NCBI RefSeq assembly: GCF_008153345.1
Contig: NZ_CP042818.1
Span: 3,125,001-3,189,000, forward strand
Reading direction: 5' to 3'
Source of the DNA: Treponema phagedenis
GTDB taxonomy: Bacteria > Spirochaetota > Spirochaetia > Treponematales > Treponemataceae
Length of the DNA stretch: 64,000 nucleotides
Shown: piece after piece, positions 35,137-44,521 of the stretch
Layout of the letters: each line of letters starts with the position of its first letter
How positions within the stretch are numbered: the stretch's first letter is position 1
Translations under genes and position numbers: made by a program
The notes under the pieces: generated by a model
Databases searched by the model: none
What the model was told of the DNA's origin: nothing
Seen by the model: the letters and a program-made list of their open reading frames with translations, nothing else

Positions 35137-36594
35137 CTATAAAGCGACCGCTTCAAGGTCAAAACCGCGTGGGGCAATAATTTTTGCTTTTATAATGCTG
35201 CCGGGTGCAAACGGATTCCCGCTGCGGTCTCGCTGCTCGTCAGTGTAATTGACTACTATCGCGCCGTCAACTTCAGGAGCCTGAAACCATGCGCGTCCAA
35301 TGGCAACCTTTGAATCGCCATCAATTTCAGCATTTTCTATTATTTCTTCTATTAAGATATCCGTTTCGTAGCCGCAAAAAAACTGTAGAGATTCTTGGGT
35401 AATTTCGGTTTGCAAGTCCTGTAATATACGTAAGCGTTTTTCCGCAAGCTTTTTCGGTACTTGTGCGGGTAAATGTTCGGCTTTTGTGCCTTCTTCTTTG
35501 GAAAAAACAAAAGCGCCCGACCAAAGACTTTTCAAATTTGTGAGAAAGTCTTCTGTCTGCTCAAAATCAAAGTCGGTTTCGCCGGGGAAGCCGGTTAAAA
35601 ATGTTGTTCTGAAAACAGTTGTTTTATACGGGCTTTTTGCTTTACGAAAAGCATTTCTGATAGTGTCCGCCAGTTCTAAATACTTTTCTGCGCTTCCTCG
35701 TCTATTCATAAGATGCAGAATATTTGCCGAACCCGATTGAAAAGGAAGATCAAAATAAGGCAAAAAGCGACTGTCCTGTGTCATAATTGGCAGGATGTCA
35801 AGCGGAAAATTATCCGGGTGAATATATAAAAGTCGCACGCGAAAATCGCCTTCCAGTGCGGAAATTGCCTGCAAAAGCTCTGCTAAGCCCGACTGCTTTT
35901 TCGGGAATGTTTGTTCAATGCTTTTTATAGAACCTTGCGGCTTTGTGCCGAAATTATACGCGGTTTTTTTGCTGCCCTGAAAAGCAGCTAAGTCTTGTCC
36001 AATCAGATTAAACTCATAACAGCCGGATTTAATAAATTGTTGTATTTCCTGTACACAATCCTCAATCGGTCTGCTGCGCAGGTTTCCGCGAATAAGCGGA
36101 ATTGCACAAAAACTGCAACGATGATTACAGCCTTCGGTTATTTTAATAAAAACCGAACGAGGGAAATTCAGTATTTCCGGTCGAATTCCGCAAGAAATTC
36201 CCTTTTGCTCCGGCACCAGCGCCGGACGATAATCTTTTTTCGTATTAGTAATCATTTGATGCACAATTTTCGGTAGTTGAGATAAATCTCCGTTCCCGAA
36301 AAAGGCATCAGCTTCAGGCAACTCTTGTTGAAATTCCTCCGCATAGCGTTCTGCAAGGCAACCGGCAAGGAGGATTTTCGCATTCGGATAGCGGCTGCGC
36401 GCGGAAATTACCGCTTCAATTGATTCAAGCTTTGCAGCTTCAATAAAGCCGCATGAATTGACAATGATAATATCAGCTGTTTCAGCGGATTTTGCACGAA
36501 CCCAGCCTTCTTGTTGTAAAATTCCAATCAGGAGCTCTCCGTCAACCTGATTTTTCGCGCAGCCGTGCTGGTCAAGGAAAAATTGTTTAGTCAA
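35137..36594 (-). CDS. rimO: Ribosomal protein S12 methylthiotransferase RimO
   Basis: The 485-residue protein has the three expected parts: an N-terminal UPF0004 domain with cluster cysteines in QHGCAKNQVD, VNSCGFIEAAK and LAGCLAERY; a radical-SAM core with the CxxxCxxC motif in TEGCNHRCSFCAIPLIRG (near 155); and a C-terminal TRAM domain (from about 410). NQVD and the CAIPLIRG...RSRP sequence favour RimO over MiaB. RimO adds a methylthio group to an aspartate of ribosomal protein S12. The start overlaps the end of the RodZ-like gene, so the genes form an operon. Confidence 0.92.
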   Translation of the reverse strand: MTKQFFLDQHGCAKNQVDGELLIGILQQEGWVRAKSAETADIIIVNSCGFIEAAKLESIEAVISARSRYPNAKILLAGCLAERYAEEFQQELPEADAFFGNGDLSQLPKIVHQMITNTKKDYRPALVPEQKGISCGIRPEILNFPRSVFIKITEGCNHRCSFCAIPLIRGNLRSRPIEDCVQEIQQFIKSGCYEFNLIGQDLAAFQGSKKTAYNFGTKPQGSIKSIEQTFPKKQSGLAELLQAISALEGDFRVRLLYIHPDNFPLDILPIMTQDSRFLPYFDLPFQSGSANILHLMNRRGSAEKYLELADTIRNAFRKAKSPYKTTVFRTTFLTGFPGETDFDFEQTEDFLTNLKSLWSGAFVFSKEEGTKAEHLPAQVPKKLAEKRLRILQDLQTEITQESLQFFCGYETDILIEEIIENAEIDGDSKVAIGRAWFQAPEVDGAIVVNYTDEQRDRSGNPFAPGSIIKAKIIAPRGFDLEAVAL

Positions 36595-37717
36595 TATCCA
36601 TTACCACAAACTTAAATCTGCCATCATCATCTTTAATCCATTTAAGATCTTTTACGATGACTTCTCCCTGCTTGCTTACTTCTATATCAACCGTTTTTCC
36701 GCCTGCAACAATTTGCAGTTTAACTGCATTTCCGTTTGATGCCCAAATTCTGATTCCGTTATTCGCCTGCACTGTGAGCTGTTCATTTTTCTGGTAATAT
36801 CGTTCTTCACGCCTTGATTTATCCACTTCAAACCTGAAAAGGCAGTATCCGCGGAAAGTTGCATTCATCGTTACAGGATAAGCGTATCCCGCTTCAAATA
36901 AAACCTTATATTTTACGCCGGCAGCACTTCCGGTTTGATCGGAAACAGTTAAATCGGTTTGTGCGGTAATGGCAGACTGATCGGTATGGGTTTCAATTGA
37001 CTTTCCGGTACGTACCTGAATCAGAGCTCCGTTTTTCTCGTTATGAATATCAATATCTTCAACCGAAAATTGCACGTCAGGGTGCACATCCATATTAAAG
37101 TCCATCAAGCTGCTTTCTCCCAATTTGATAATTTGTGTTCCGATCGGAGTATCTAAATAAAGATCAGGAGAAGTTTTTTCAACAACAACTTTATATTCCG
37201 TCTCGCCTGCGGTAATTAATAAGGTATCTCCGACAAAAACCTGCTTTTCAAATTTTTCCTCTTTTATGGTGTAAACAGCCGGTTCTCTTTTAGTTGCAAT
37301 AACTTCTGATGTTTTTTCTCTTTCACCTTTTGATTTTGGATGTCCGGAAATTTTTAAAAAGATAAAATAGCCGCATCCGCCGATAATTGCCAGAATAATA
37401 CATACGATTAAAGCTTTTATAAACGGCTTCGGTATTGAAATTTTTTTCTGAGGTAGTAAAGCTTCCGGCGGTAAAGAAGTTTCCTGTATCTTTACCTGTT
37501 TATATCGTGTTACAAACTGGTCTGCATTAAGTCCCAAATATTCGCAGTAATTTCTTAAAAACCCGAGAATATAAGGCTCTCCGGGAAAAACGCTGTACTC
37601 ATCGGTTTCAAGAGCTTCCAAATAGCGTTTCGCAATATTGGTTTCTCTTGCAGCCTGCTCTAATTCAATTTGTTTTTCTTCTCGAGCTATTTTTAATAAC
37701 TCACCTATATCTTGCAT
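36587..37717 (-). CDS. RodZ-like helix-turn-helix membrane protein
   Basis: The 376-residue protein starts with an Xre-type HTH (IGELLKIAREEKQIELEQAA, then TNIAKRYLEALETDEY and FPGEPYILGFLRNYCEYLGL), has one membrane helix (about 106-128, FIKALIVCIILAIIGGCGYFIF) and a periplasmic part. The periplasmic end looks like the DUF4115 beta-domain (NATFRGYCLFRFEVDK, NNGIRIWASNGNAVKLQIV). RodZ links MreB filaments to the envelope in rod-shaped cells, while spirochaete homologues are less studied. It overlaps rimO and lies 65 bases after the LolA-like gene, forming a three-gene operon. Confidence 0.8.
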   Translation of the reverse strand: MQDIGELLKIAREEKQIELEQAARETNIAKRYLEALETDEYSVFPGEPYILGFLRNYCEYLGLNADQFVTRYKQVKIQETSLPPEALLPQKKISIPKPFIKALIVCIILAIIGGCGYFIFLKISGHPKSKGEREKTSEVIATKREPAVYTIKEEKFEKQVFVGDTLLITAGETEYKVVVEKTSPDLYLDTPIGTQIIKLGESSLMDFNMDVHPDVQFSVEDIDIHNEKNGALIQVRTGKSIETHTDQSAITAQTDLTVSDQTGSAAGVKYKVLFEAGYAYPVTMNATFRGYCLFRFEVDKSRREERYYQKNEQLTVQANNGIRIWASNGNAVKLQIVAGGKTVDIEVSKQGEVIVKDLKWIKDDDGRFKFVVMDID

Positions 37718-37782
37718 ATAAAACCTCTATTAAAAAAACCTTCATAAAAACCGTATAAATAATCTTCACGTCTAAAAACAAC

Positions 37783-38475
37783 CTACTCAAGAAATAAAAA
37801 ATCATTTAAAATATTCGCCGTCTGAGGTGCATCGTATAAAAACCGTGTATCGGGGATCCCCGTATTAAGGCGATAATTGCTAAAATCAAACGTGATTTTA
37901 TTTCCGGAAATCGGCCACGCTTCAACTCTCCGAATAAGTTTTGTGTCGGGGCTTATCATTAATCGTATCGTTCTGAACGTCTCAACAGTTGTTTTTCGAT
38001 TAAGAGAAAGAATTACTACCATTTCCGAAGAACCTTCCTGCAAAGGAACCGGAGAAGAACCTGTTTCATAAGCGATGGTATATGCGGAACGCATAAGTGA
38101 AAGCCCCTGCGGTGTTGCAAGAGACGCACCGCCGCTTGAACTTTTATCCACTGTTTGCGATAAAATAACCCGATATGCGGGCAAATAAATGGTAAGAGTG
38201 TCTCCGGTGAAAACAATCGTTTGCTCTGCCGGATTAGAGAATTCTATCTTAAGCCTATTCGGTCTTTTAAAACTTACAAGTCCGCTCATAACCTGTGCTC
38301 GGGAAGTTGTTCCAATAGTCATCGTTAAATTTGCGGTATAATCACTGATTGATTTATACCTATCAGAGACAGAAGAAAAGAAAACTCCTGCCGTAGTGAT
38401 TTCCTGCGAAAACACTCCCAAAAGAGCAAAGATAAAATATAAAGAAAAAATTAAGAAGAATTGCGGCTTTTTCAT
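37783..38475 (-). CDS. LolA-like outer-membrane lipoprotein carrier
   Basis: The 230-residue product has a signal peptide (MKKPQFFLIFSLYFIFALLGVFS) and the curved beta-sheet pattern of LolA/LolB-like proteins: SVSDRYKSISDYTANLTMTIG, GLVSFKRPNRLKIEFSNPAEQ with the R-P-G/N-x-(L/F) core, and IVFTGDTLTIYLPAYR. LolA carries lipoproteins across the periplasm. It leads the operon with the RodZ-like gene and rimO. Confidence 0.8.
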   Translation of the reverse strand: MKKPQFFLIFSLYFIFALLGVFSQEITTAGVFFSSVSDRYKSISDYTANLTMTIGTTSRAQVMSGLVSFKRPNRLKIEFSNPAEQTIVFTGDTLTIYLPAYRVILSQTVDKSSSGGASLATPQGLSLMRSAYTIAYETGSSPVPLQEGSSEMVVILSLNRKTTVETFRTIRLMISPDTKLIRRVEAWPISGNKITFDFSNYRLNTGIPDTRFLYDAPQTANILNDFLFLE

Positions 38476-39252
38476 TCTTTATAGTAAATCAAAAAAAAAG
38501 GGAAAAGTCAATGTACTGTTTCTTTCTTTATACTACTTGATAATACAGCCTGGAAAAGAGCAAAATAAAACATACCAGGGTGTTGCGGTTTGAGCGTTAC
38601 AGTACCATGCTGGAGTTTAACACTTGCGGATCGCTGGCGTACGACAATGTGAAGCGATGGTTTAAACTCGTTGACTTAGTTTTGTCATAAATACAAAAAC
38701 TTACGTTATGGTGCTGCACAGGCTGCGGCTCTTTTTGCGTTATTTTAAGCGTAAAAAAAGGATCCGGCTTCTCGCTTTTTGAAAAAGCACTCGCTGCCCC
38801 CGTATGCCTAAGGCTGTTTGGTTTTTTCGCCGGACGGCAAAATCAGAACTGCCGCTGACGTTAAAACCGGATTTAAGCATCACTATGGTAAGTTTACTCA
38901 CCGTTGCGTTGTGTCGGACTCTTTTTATAACAGGGAGTTTTTAAATTCAGAGGCTTAGTTTTTTCGCCGGACGTCAAAAACTCAGAACGGGCACGGACGC
39001 CCGTGGTTCCAAACAGAAATGAGTTTAAAAACTATCATAGTTATATAAACAGGAGTTTTCAAACTCATAGGTTTCATTTTGCCATGGACGGCAAACAAAA
39101 CCGTTGTGTCGAACTCTTTTTATAAAATTATGATACACTTCGTATTATTAAAAAGTTTTGCTCTTGCCGTTGCAATGGCTTGTTACAAGCGGTGTTTTTT
39201 GGTACAGTGCTTCGGTTCGGTTGTATATCATATTTCACATTGAGCAAAAATT
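38476..39252. repeat. Intergenic stretch with R-family and H-family repeats
   Basis: An R copy lies at about 38712-38815 with GGCTGCGGCTCTTTTTGCG and AAAAAAGGATCCGGCTTC. The M/H modules CGGATTTAAGCATCACTATG and GTGTCGGACTCTTTTTATA follow near 38870-38935. An H cluster with TTTTTCGCCGGACGTCAAAA, GGGC-ACGGAC-GCCC, a GAGTTT(G/A)AAAACT stem and TTTCATTTTGCC-ATGGAC-GGCAAA-type arms runs to 39120. No gene is seen. Confidence 0.65.
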
Positions 39253-40335
39253 ATGAGTACTGTTATAGAAGATTTTAATACGATTGTATCCGCTTTTCAA
39301 ATTGAGGGGGAGCTGCTTACCGCAAAGCCCTTCGGCAACGGGCATATTAACGATACCATTCTTTCGGAGTTTAAAACCGGCACGGGGATTGTGCACTATA
39401 TTCATCAAAAAATAAACACGTCTGTTTTCCCGCAGCCGGAGCAGGTAATAGAAAATATTGCGCTTGTTACTGCGTGGATACGGGAAAAGCTGGTGCAGGC
39501 AAACGCCGATGATATTGACAGAAAAACATTGACCCTTATTCCGGCAAGGGACGGAAGCCTTTTTTACAAAAGCTCCCGGCAAGGATTTTGGCGCACGTAT
39601 TCTTTTATCGAAGAAAGTCGCTGCATAGAAAAGATTGAAACTGCGAACCAAGCCTTTGTGCTCGGTGCCGCCGTTGGAAATTTTCAGAATATGCTTGCCG
39701 ATTATAATAAAAAACCGCTTCATACCACCATCAAAGATTTTCACAATATGCGGTTCAGATATCATCAGCTGGAAACCGCAATACGGCGCGATCCTGCGGG
39801 AAGAGCTTCTTCCGTGCAGAAAGAAATCGCATTTTTACTTGCACGTAAAAATGCGATGATGGTTCTTACCAATGCTTTGGAAAAAGGATTGGTGCCCGAA
39901 CGTATTATCCATAACGATACAAAATTGAATAACCTTCTTTTTGATGCAAAAACCGGAGCGGTGCTTTGCCTTATCGACCTTGATACGGTTATGCCCGGAA
40001 CTGTGCTTTTTGACACCGGCGATATGATCCGCACCGCCTGCACCACCGCCGAAGAAGATGCGCCCGAAGATACAGTTGCATTTAATACTGAATTTTATGC
40101 CGCACTGATCGAAGGCTATGTATCTTCGGCATGCTCTTTTTTAACCGAATACGAAAAAAGCCTTATACCGGTTTCGGGAAAAGTTTTAACTACCATAATG
40201 GCGGTGCGTTTTTTAACCGATTATTTGAACGGCGATGTGTATTACAGGATAACCCGCCCGCAGCACAACCTTGACAGAAGCCGCAACCAGATCGCCTTGC
40301 TGAAATGTATGGAAAAAATTATTCCCGATTTTTAA
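39253..40335 (+). CDS. APH-fold sugar kinase, N-acetylhexosamine 1-kinase (NahK)-like
   Basis: The 360-residue protein has the aminoglycoside-phosphotransferase fold. The catalytic loop is IIHNDTKLNNLLFD (near 218), and the metal-binding LIDLDTVMPGTVLFDTGDMIR follows in two parts (LIDLDTVMPG and FDTGDMIR). HINDT and FNNGHIN-like GNGHINDTILSEF lie at the N-terminus. The HNDTK and DLDTVMPG words resemble bacterial N-acetylhexosamine 1-kinases, which phosphorylate GlcNAc or GalNAc at the anomeric carbon. Ribosome site AGCAAAAATT is weak. It stands alone between repeat-rich stretches. Confidence 0.75.
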   Translation: MSTVIEDFNTIVSAFQIEGELLTAKPFGNGHINDTILSEFKTGTGIVHYIHQKINTSVFPQPEQVIENIALVTAWIREKLVQANADDIDRKTLTLIPARDGSLFYKSSRQGFWRTYSFIEESRCIEKIETANQAFVLGAAVGNFQNMLADYNKKPLHTTIKDFHNMRFRYHQLETAIRRDPAGRASSVQKEIAFLLARKNAMMVLTNALEKGLVPERIIHNDTKLNNLLFDAKTGAVLCLIDLDTVMPGTVLFDTGDMIRTACTTAEEDAPEDTVAFNTEFYAALIEGYVSSACSFLTEYEKSLIPVSGKVLTTIMAVRFLTDYLNGDVYYRITRPQHNLDRSRNQIALLKCMEKIIPDF

Positions 40336-40894
40336 ACACGCAAACCATACACAAGCCTGCAAAACCGCCGCTCTTTTGATTTATATTGGCAGACACTCTT
40401 CCCACTGTGCGAAAAACCCCTCCGCTACTGCAGCGTTCTTTTAATACAAATTATAAACAATTTAAAAAAGAGCTTGGGCGAACCCTTAAATTTTCTACCT
40501 TCGGTTCGCCTACGATGTTTTGCCTGTTTACCTAAAGCCACTCAGGCAAAACATCGTGTGCCGCAACGGTGAGCAATTTACCATAGGGCGAAGTTTTGAA
40601 AATTTACTGTACCTTCGCCTACGATGTTTTAAAGCTTCAATTTTACAAAATAGTGTTGATGCTTTAAAACATCGTTTGGAATTTCGCAAGGGTGGGCAAT
40701 TTACCATAGGCAGAGTTACTCGCCAACCGCAGCGGGGCAGGTTTAAATCAAATTGCCGCGTTTGCCGGTTTTGCCCCAGCAAAGCCGGAGCAGTTGTTGT
40801 TTACAAAGCCTCTTTTCGGGGGCTTCACTCCAGTCATTCCTCCTCGCCTCAAAGAGGCGGGACAAGTTTTTTCCTGAGTTTTCCCGTACCGAAG
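40336..40894. repeat. Intergenic stretch with H-type repeats
   Basis: ACGATGTTTTGCCTG (from 40511) pairs with CAGGCAAAACATCGT (ending 40557) as a 15-bp stem. It is followed by GCAACGGTGAGCAATTTACC, GGCGAAGTT...AACTTCGCC-like arms (TACCTTCGCC), and GTTTTAAAGC with GCTTTAAAAC. A second GTGGGCAATTTACCATAGG lies near 40692. The word CCGCCGCTCTTTTGATTTATA (two parts) near 40370 recurs near 43029. No gene is seen. Confidence 0.65.
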
Positions 40895-42163
40895 TTAAGG
40901 GGTATACACCTCAATATACGGTGGGTTATTCTTGTCAGTATTCTTCGTATACTGTGAATCTTCTACCATCTGTTTGATGGTGCTGTTCGGCACTCGCACT
41001 GCTTTACAAAGTGACGTTGTATTATCCCTATCTCCGAAAGCTTTCACGTCTATCTTTGTTATGCTTTGAGGCAGCGTAATAACCGCCTGCGTGCAGCCGT
41101 AAAAAGCCCCTCTCCCGATGGTTTGCAAGCCCTCAGGCAGCGTAAGTGCCGTTATACCGCTGCAGCCGTAAAAAGCCCCTCTCCCGATGGAGGTAAGTTC
41201 AGTACATTTGGAAAAGTCAAGTTCGGTAAGGTTGGTACAATCCGAAAAGGCTCCTTCGAATTTTTCGGAATTGGAGTTCCATGTTCCGGTTTCAATTGTT
41301 TTAAGGCTTTTGGGGAAGATAACTTTTTGTATGTTTGTTTTTTCTGTAAATGCGTCCTTGCCAATACCTACAACCGGTTTTCCGTCTATTTTTTTGGGTA
41401 TTTCCAGTATTGCAGGCAGCTCTCCGTCGTAGCCGGTAATGGTAAGTGCTCCGTTCGTTTCAGTCGTTATAAAATTTTTGAGCGGTGTCGGTGCAGGCGT
41501 TGTTCCTTTCGCCTTTGAAACGGCTACGATAATAGTGTTGTCCTTAAATTCATAAGCATCCGGAATTGCCTCTGTTTTGCCTTCAAGCGTCCATTTGTCA
41601 AACTCGTAGTTTGGTGTAAAGGAAGTTGGAACTGTAATCTTTGCTTGTACCGTTTCCCAACGCTCTCCCTTGGTAACCATAAGGCTTGTCATCGGTATGG
41701 CGGTGATATTTGAATCGCCTTTGACGGTTATGGTAACCGTAGGTGTTGATGGCGTTCCCGCTTCTTTTGATACGACAAAAATAGTTGTGTCCTTTGTAAA
41801 GACATATCCATCGGTTATGTACTCCCCGTCTTTTGTGCTTACTCGGTAAGAATCAAGTTCATAACCTTCTGTAAACGTTATTTTAGCCTCGGCCTCCGCT
41901 TTTATGTCAGCCCACTTTTTACCCGTTGCCGTCAGTGTAAACGGAACGCCTTTAACATTCGCATCGCCTTGTACCGTTACGGTAATTTTAGACGGCGTAG
42001 ATGGCGTCAAACCACTGCTTCCGCCGGAGGGAGTAATCGGCTGTTCGTGACAAGCGGTAAGCCCTCCGAGAATACCCAATGCCGCAACTGCCAATACGGC
42101 AACCAATAAGGACTTGTGTATCTGCATAAGTCCTTTTTTTACGATTGATGAGTTTTTCATCAT
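40895..42163 (-). CDS. BspA-like leucine-rich-repeat lipoprotein
   Basis: The 422-residue protein begins behind GAAGGAGCGC. Its signal ends at the lipobox LTAC (cysteine about 38), so it is lipid-anchored and likely surface-exposed. A Pro/Ser/Thr/Gly linker follows, then two related beta domains (VTVQGDANVKGVPFTL and ITVKGDSNITAIPMTSL) with tails ELDSYRVSTKDG and EFDKWTLEGKTE, and then LRR_5 repeats (IGIGKDAFTEKTNIQKVIFP, LTSIGRGAFYGCSGITALTLP, LQTIGRGAFYGC). It belongs to the same group as the genes at 22.9-24.1 kb. BspA proteins act as adhesins in other species; that role is inferred here. Confidence 0.85.
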   Translation of the reverse strand: MMKNSSIVKKGLMQIHKSLLVAVLAVAALGILGGLTACHEQPITPSGGSSGLTPSTPSKITVTVQGDANVKGVPFTLTATGKKWADIKAEAEAKITFTEGYELDSYRVSTKDGEYITDGYVFTKDTTIFVVSKEAGTPSTPTVTITVKGDSNITAIPMTSLMVTKGERWETVQAKITVPTSFTPNYEFDKWTLEGKTEAIPDAYEFKDNTIIVAVSKAKGTTPAPTPLKNFITTETNGALTITGYDGELPAILEIPKKIDGKPVVGIGKDAFTEKTNIQKVIFPKSLKTIETGTWNSNSEKFEGAFSDCTNLTELDFSKCTELTSIGRGAFYGCSGITALTLPEGLQTIGRGAFYGCTQAVITLPQSITKIDVKAFGDRDNTTSLCKAVRVPNSTIKQMVEDSQYTKNTDKNNPPYIEVYTP

Positions 42164-42205
42164 GCGCTCCTTCTTGCAATTTCCTTATATTGCAAATAAT
42201 GTGGT

Positions 42206-42229
42206 TACAAAAAGCGGTTGCTTTTTGTA
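42206..42229. promoter_or_regulatory. Hairpin upstream of the BspA-like lipoprotein
   Basis: TACAAAAAGC and GCTTTTTGTA form a perfect 10-bp stem around GGTT in the leader of the minus-strand gene. Its role, as leader structure or as a terminator of upstream transcription, is unknown. Confidence 0.4.
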
Positions 42230-42432
42230 TGGTAAAAACTCTTTGCCGATGCGTACACCACGACAAAGATATCCAAAGTGTTTTAGCAGACCGGTATAGC
42301 GCATCTGCGGTAAAACAAAAAAACCTTGCAAATGCAAAACGAAAAAGCGCATGCATAGGCAAGGTGTTGGATTCAAAAATAAAAAGTATATTGTATAGAC
42401 TGTAATTCGGTTTTTTAAAATTATATCTAAAC

Positions 42433-42466
42433 TTGTCAGTACAATTTTATTGGGGGGGGGTATAAT
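42433..42466 (+). promoter_or_regulatory. Poly-G tract directly before a TATAAT box
   Basis: TTGTCA (42433-42438) and TATAAT (42461-42466) are separated by 22 bases, the last nine of which are G (42452-42460). Removing about five G would bring the spacing to 17. The arrangement resembles promoters whose strength changes with the length of a G-run. The nearest plus-strand gene is ferritin, about 685 bases away, with its own promoter. Confidence 0.4.
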
Positions 42467-43092
42467 AGAAGAAACTTGCGCAATTCATAAAGAGCACACT
42501 CATGCCGATAGAGAAATCTTGATATACGATTTTTTTTAGAGTTTCTTCGCATATAGTCCAATCTAGTACGGAATCTTTTTAGGTGCAAGGGGCAACTTTA
42601 TGCTTCGCATTAAGGGCTTGGGCAGCCCTTAGACCTGCCGTTTTATGCTTCGCATTAAGGGGCGCTGCGTCCCCTTAACCCCTGCACCAGAGAGATGTAA
42701 ATTTCAGAACGGGCACGGACGCCCGTGGTTCCAGGCAGCAGCGATGTTTTAAAGCAGGACAGATTGCAAAGCTTTAAAACTCGCGGGTTAGTTTTTGCCA
42801 CGGACGGCAAAAACTAACCCATTGTTCAGAGCAAGTTTTCCCTCTTCCTCCTAAGACCTCCATCTCCCTTTCAACACTGCTTAGGGCTCTGCCCTAAGAA
42901 CCCGTGCGGTGAAACCAATGGTTTGCAGTGATTCTTTAGTGTAGATTGCACGAGTGGTTGGCACGCAATAGTGAATGTGTATTTAGAAGTTTTCAGTTGC
43001 TGCTGCGCAGGGCGGTTTAGGCTTATGCTTCGCATGCACCACCGCCGTTCTTTTGATTTATACTCACGGTTCTGTTAATCAATTTTTATAAA
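42467..43092. repeat. Intergenic stretch with small GC hairpins and an H cluster
   Basis: CTTCGCATTAAGGGC and TTAAGGGGCGCTGCGTCCCC repeat around 42601-42685 as short palindromes. An H cluster follows (42702-42822) with ACGGGC/GCCCGT arms around ACGGAC and the perfect 15-bp stem GGGTTAGTTTTTGCC (42785-42799), loop ACGGAC, complement (42806-42820). The part 42830-43080 shows nothing gene-like. Confidence 0.65.
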
Positions 43093-43121
43093 TTGACTTT
43101 TTTTCTGTTTTTTCATATAGT
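43093..43121 (+). promoter_or_regulatory. Ferritin promoter
   Basis: TTGACT (43093-43098) and TATAGT (43116-43121) are 17 bases apart, about 30 bases before the start codon. Confidence 0.7.
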
Positions 43122-43150
43122 TTAATACATACAATATTAGGAGGTCACCT

Positions 43151-43639
43151 ATGTTAAGTGATAAGTTGTTAAAAGCCTTAAATAATCAGATAAATAAAGA
43201 GATTTACTCTTCTTATTTGTATCTTGCAATTGCAGGGCATTTTGAAACCGAAGGGTTAAAAGGGTTCGCGTCGTGGATGAAGATTCAGGCGCAGGAAGAA
43301 CTCAGTCATGCAATGAAGTTTTATGAGTATATTTATGATCGAGATTCCCAGATGGAATTTTTGCCGATTGAAGCTCCTGCTCCGAAACTTGGAACGCCGC
43401 TTGAGGTTTTACAGATTGTTTTGAAACATGAAGAGTCTATTACAAAGTCAATTCATAATGTGTATTCGCTTGCAAGAGAAGAGGGCGATTATGCTTCTGA
43501 AAGTTTTTTGATTTGGTTCATTAATGAACAAACCGAAGAAGAGGCTACGCTCCGTGATTATATCGATTCGTTTAAATTTGTTGACGGCAAAACAGGTGTT
43601 ATGCTGATAGACAGAAAACTCGGAGAACGCACAAAATAA
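43151..43639 (+). CDS. ftnA: Bacterial non-haem ferritin
   Basis: The 162-residue product follows AGGAGG. It is a four-helix ferritin: the first helix carries E17 (NNQINKEIYSSYLYLAIAGHFE), the second has E50 and H53 (KIQAQEELSHAMKFYEYI), and the third and fourth have HEESITKSIHNVYSLAREE and WFINEQTEEEATLRDYI with E94, E127 and Q124-type ligands. These are the ferroxidase residues of prokaryotic ferritins, which oxidise and store iron as a 24-mer in the cytoplasm. It is a single-gene unit with its own promoter. Confidence 0.93.
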   Translation: MLSDKLLKALNNQINKEIYSSYLYLAIAGHFETEGLKGFASWMKIQAQEELSHAMKFYEYIYDRDSQMEFLPIEAPAPKLGTPLEVLQIVLKHEESITKSIHNVYSLAREEGDYASESFLIWFINEQTEEEATLRDYIDSFKFVDGKTGVMLIDRKLGERTK

Positions 43640-43654
43640 AGAGCAGCCACTAGT

Positions 43655-43825
43655 GTAGTGTTTTGTAATTAACATCCTGTTATAAAAATCGTAGTGTCAA
43701 CAATAAGGGGACTGCGGATTCAACTTGCCTATGGTAAATTGCTCACCGTTGCTCAATTCCAAGCGATGTTTTAAAGCATCAACATAAAACTGTAAAATTG
43801 AAGCTTTAAAACTCGCAGCATTGAT
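43655..43825. repeat. Partial M element carrying an H cassette
   Basis: The left end TGTAGTGTTTTGTAATTAAC is followed by CTGCGGATTCAACTTGCC, TATGGTAAATTGCTCACCG and then GTTTTAAAGC with GCTTTAAAAC around a loop ending TAAAATTGAA. The right end is missing. It lies just before the outer-membrane protein gene. Confidence 0.65.
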
Positions 43826-43879
43826 TTAATCAAGAATACTAAAAATCAGTTTTCATAAACTACTAGGTATGGAGGAAAA

Positions 43880-44476
43880 ATGAAAAAGAAATTATTGTTT
43901 ATGTTAGCACTATTTTGCATTGCTTCTTTTGCTTTTGCAAAGCAGTATGGCATTAATGTGGAGGCGGCTGCCGCATATACCTATCATGAAATTTATTCAC
44001 AACCAGGGAAAGACGGTTATAATTATGGAGGTAGAATAAAAGGATCAAGAGCATATAATGTTGGCGCCTTGGAGCTTGGTTTAGGATATGATCTGCCTAA
44101 AAAATGGGGAATTTACTGGCTCGGTATTTTCGGATTTCCATCAACAGTAGACGGTCCAAAAGGATATATTATAGATTCTCATTTTGGATTCGGATACAAT
44201 TTTCCTGTTGCAAAGAAATTTACGGTATTTTGCGGTGGAGGATTGGCTGTCGGAGGCTCCAGAATATATTATTCTAACGTATCTATGGCATATACAAACA
44301 TCGGTATCGGTTTAAAAGCAACCGGACAATATATGTTTACCGATCTGGTTGGATTCTATTTCGGACTTTCGGAAAATCTTCTATTTCCTGTAGTAGCCTC
44401 TTCGAGTTTTTCCGGTGATCTGTCGCGCTTTGTACAATCGCTCAATGCGAAGCTCGGGTTACGCTTTCATTTTTAA
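43880..44476 (+). CDS. Small outer-membrane beta-barrel-like protein
   Basis: The 198-residue product has a ribosome site GGAGGAA, a signal peptide ending FAFAKQ (cleavage near 21) and a mature part made of alternating strands with many glycine and aromatic residues (ALELGLGYDLPKKWGIYWLG, HFGFGYNFPVAKKFTVFCGG, NIGIGLKATGQYMF). It ends in LGLRFHF, a terminal aromatic signature of outer-membrane proteins. It resembles small treponemal outer-membrane proteins (DUF2715-like), but I cannot fix the family by eye. Confidence 0.7.
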   Translation: MKKKLLFMLALFCIASFAFAKQYGINVEAAAAYTYHEIYSQPGKDGYNYGGRIKGSRAYNVGALELGLGYDLPKKWGIYWLGIFGFPSTVDGPKGYIIDSHFGFGYNFPVAKKFTVFCGGGLAVGGSRIYYSNVSMAYTNIGIGLKATGQYMFTDLVGFYFGLSENLLFPVVASSSFSGDLSRFVQSLNAKLGLRFHF

Positions 44477-44488
44477 AACATCATCTTT

Positions 44489-44521
44489 TGAATAAGACTC
44501 TTTTCAAAAGACTCTTATTCA
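44489..44521. terminator. Shared terminator between convergent genes
   Basis: TGAATAAGA (44489-44497) pairs with TCTTATTCA (44513-44521), with a second inner stem TCTTTT/AAAAGA and one C-C mismatch. It ends the outer-membrane protein gene and overlaps the last codons of the opposing gene. Confidence 0.6.

Noticed and set aside
40520-40957. A 145-codon frame on the plus strand
   Set aside because: The first half is repeat DNA and the last part is antisense to the BspA-like gene. No ribosome site or motif is present.
44489-44521. A regulatory dyad for the MEMO-AMMECR1 gene
   Set aside because: It lies at the 3' ends of two convergent genes, so it is better explained as a shared terminator.
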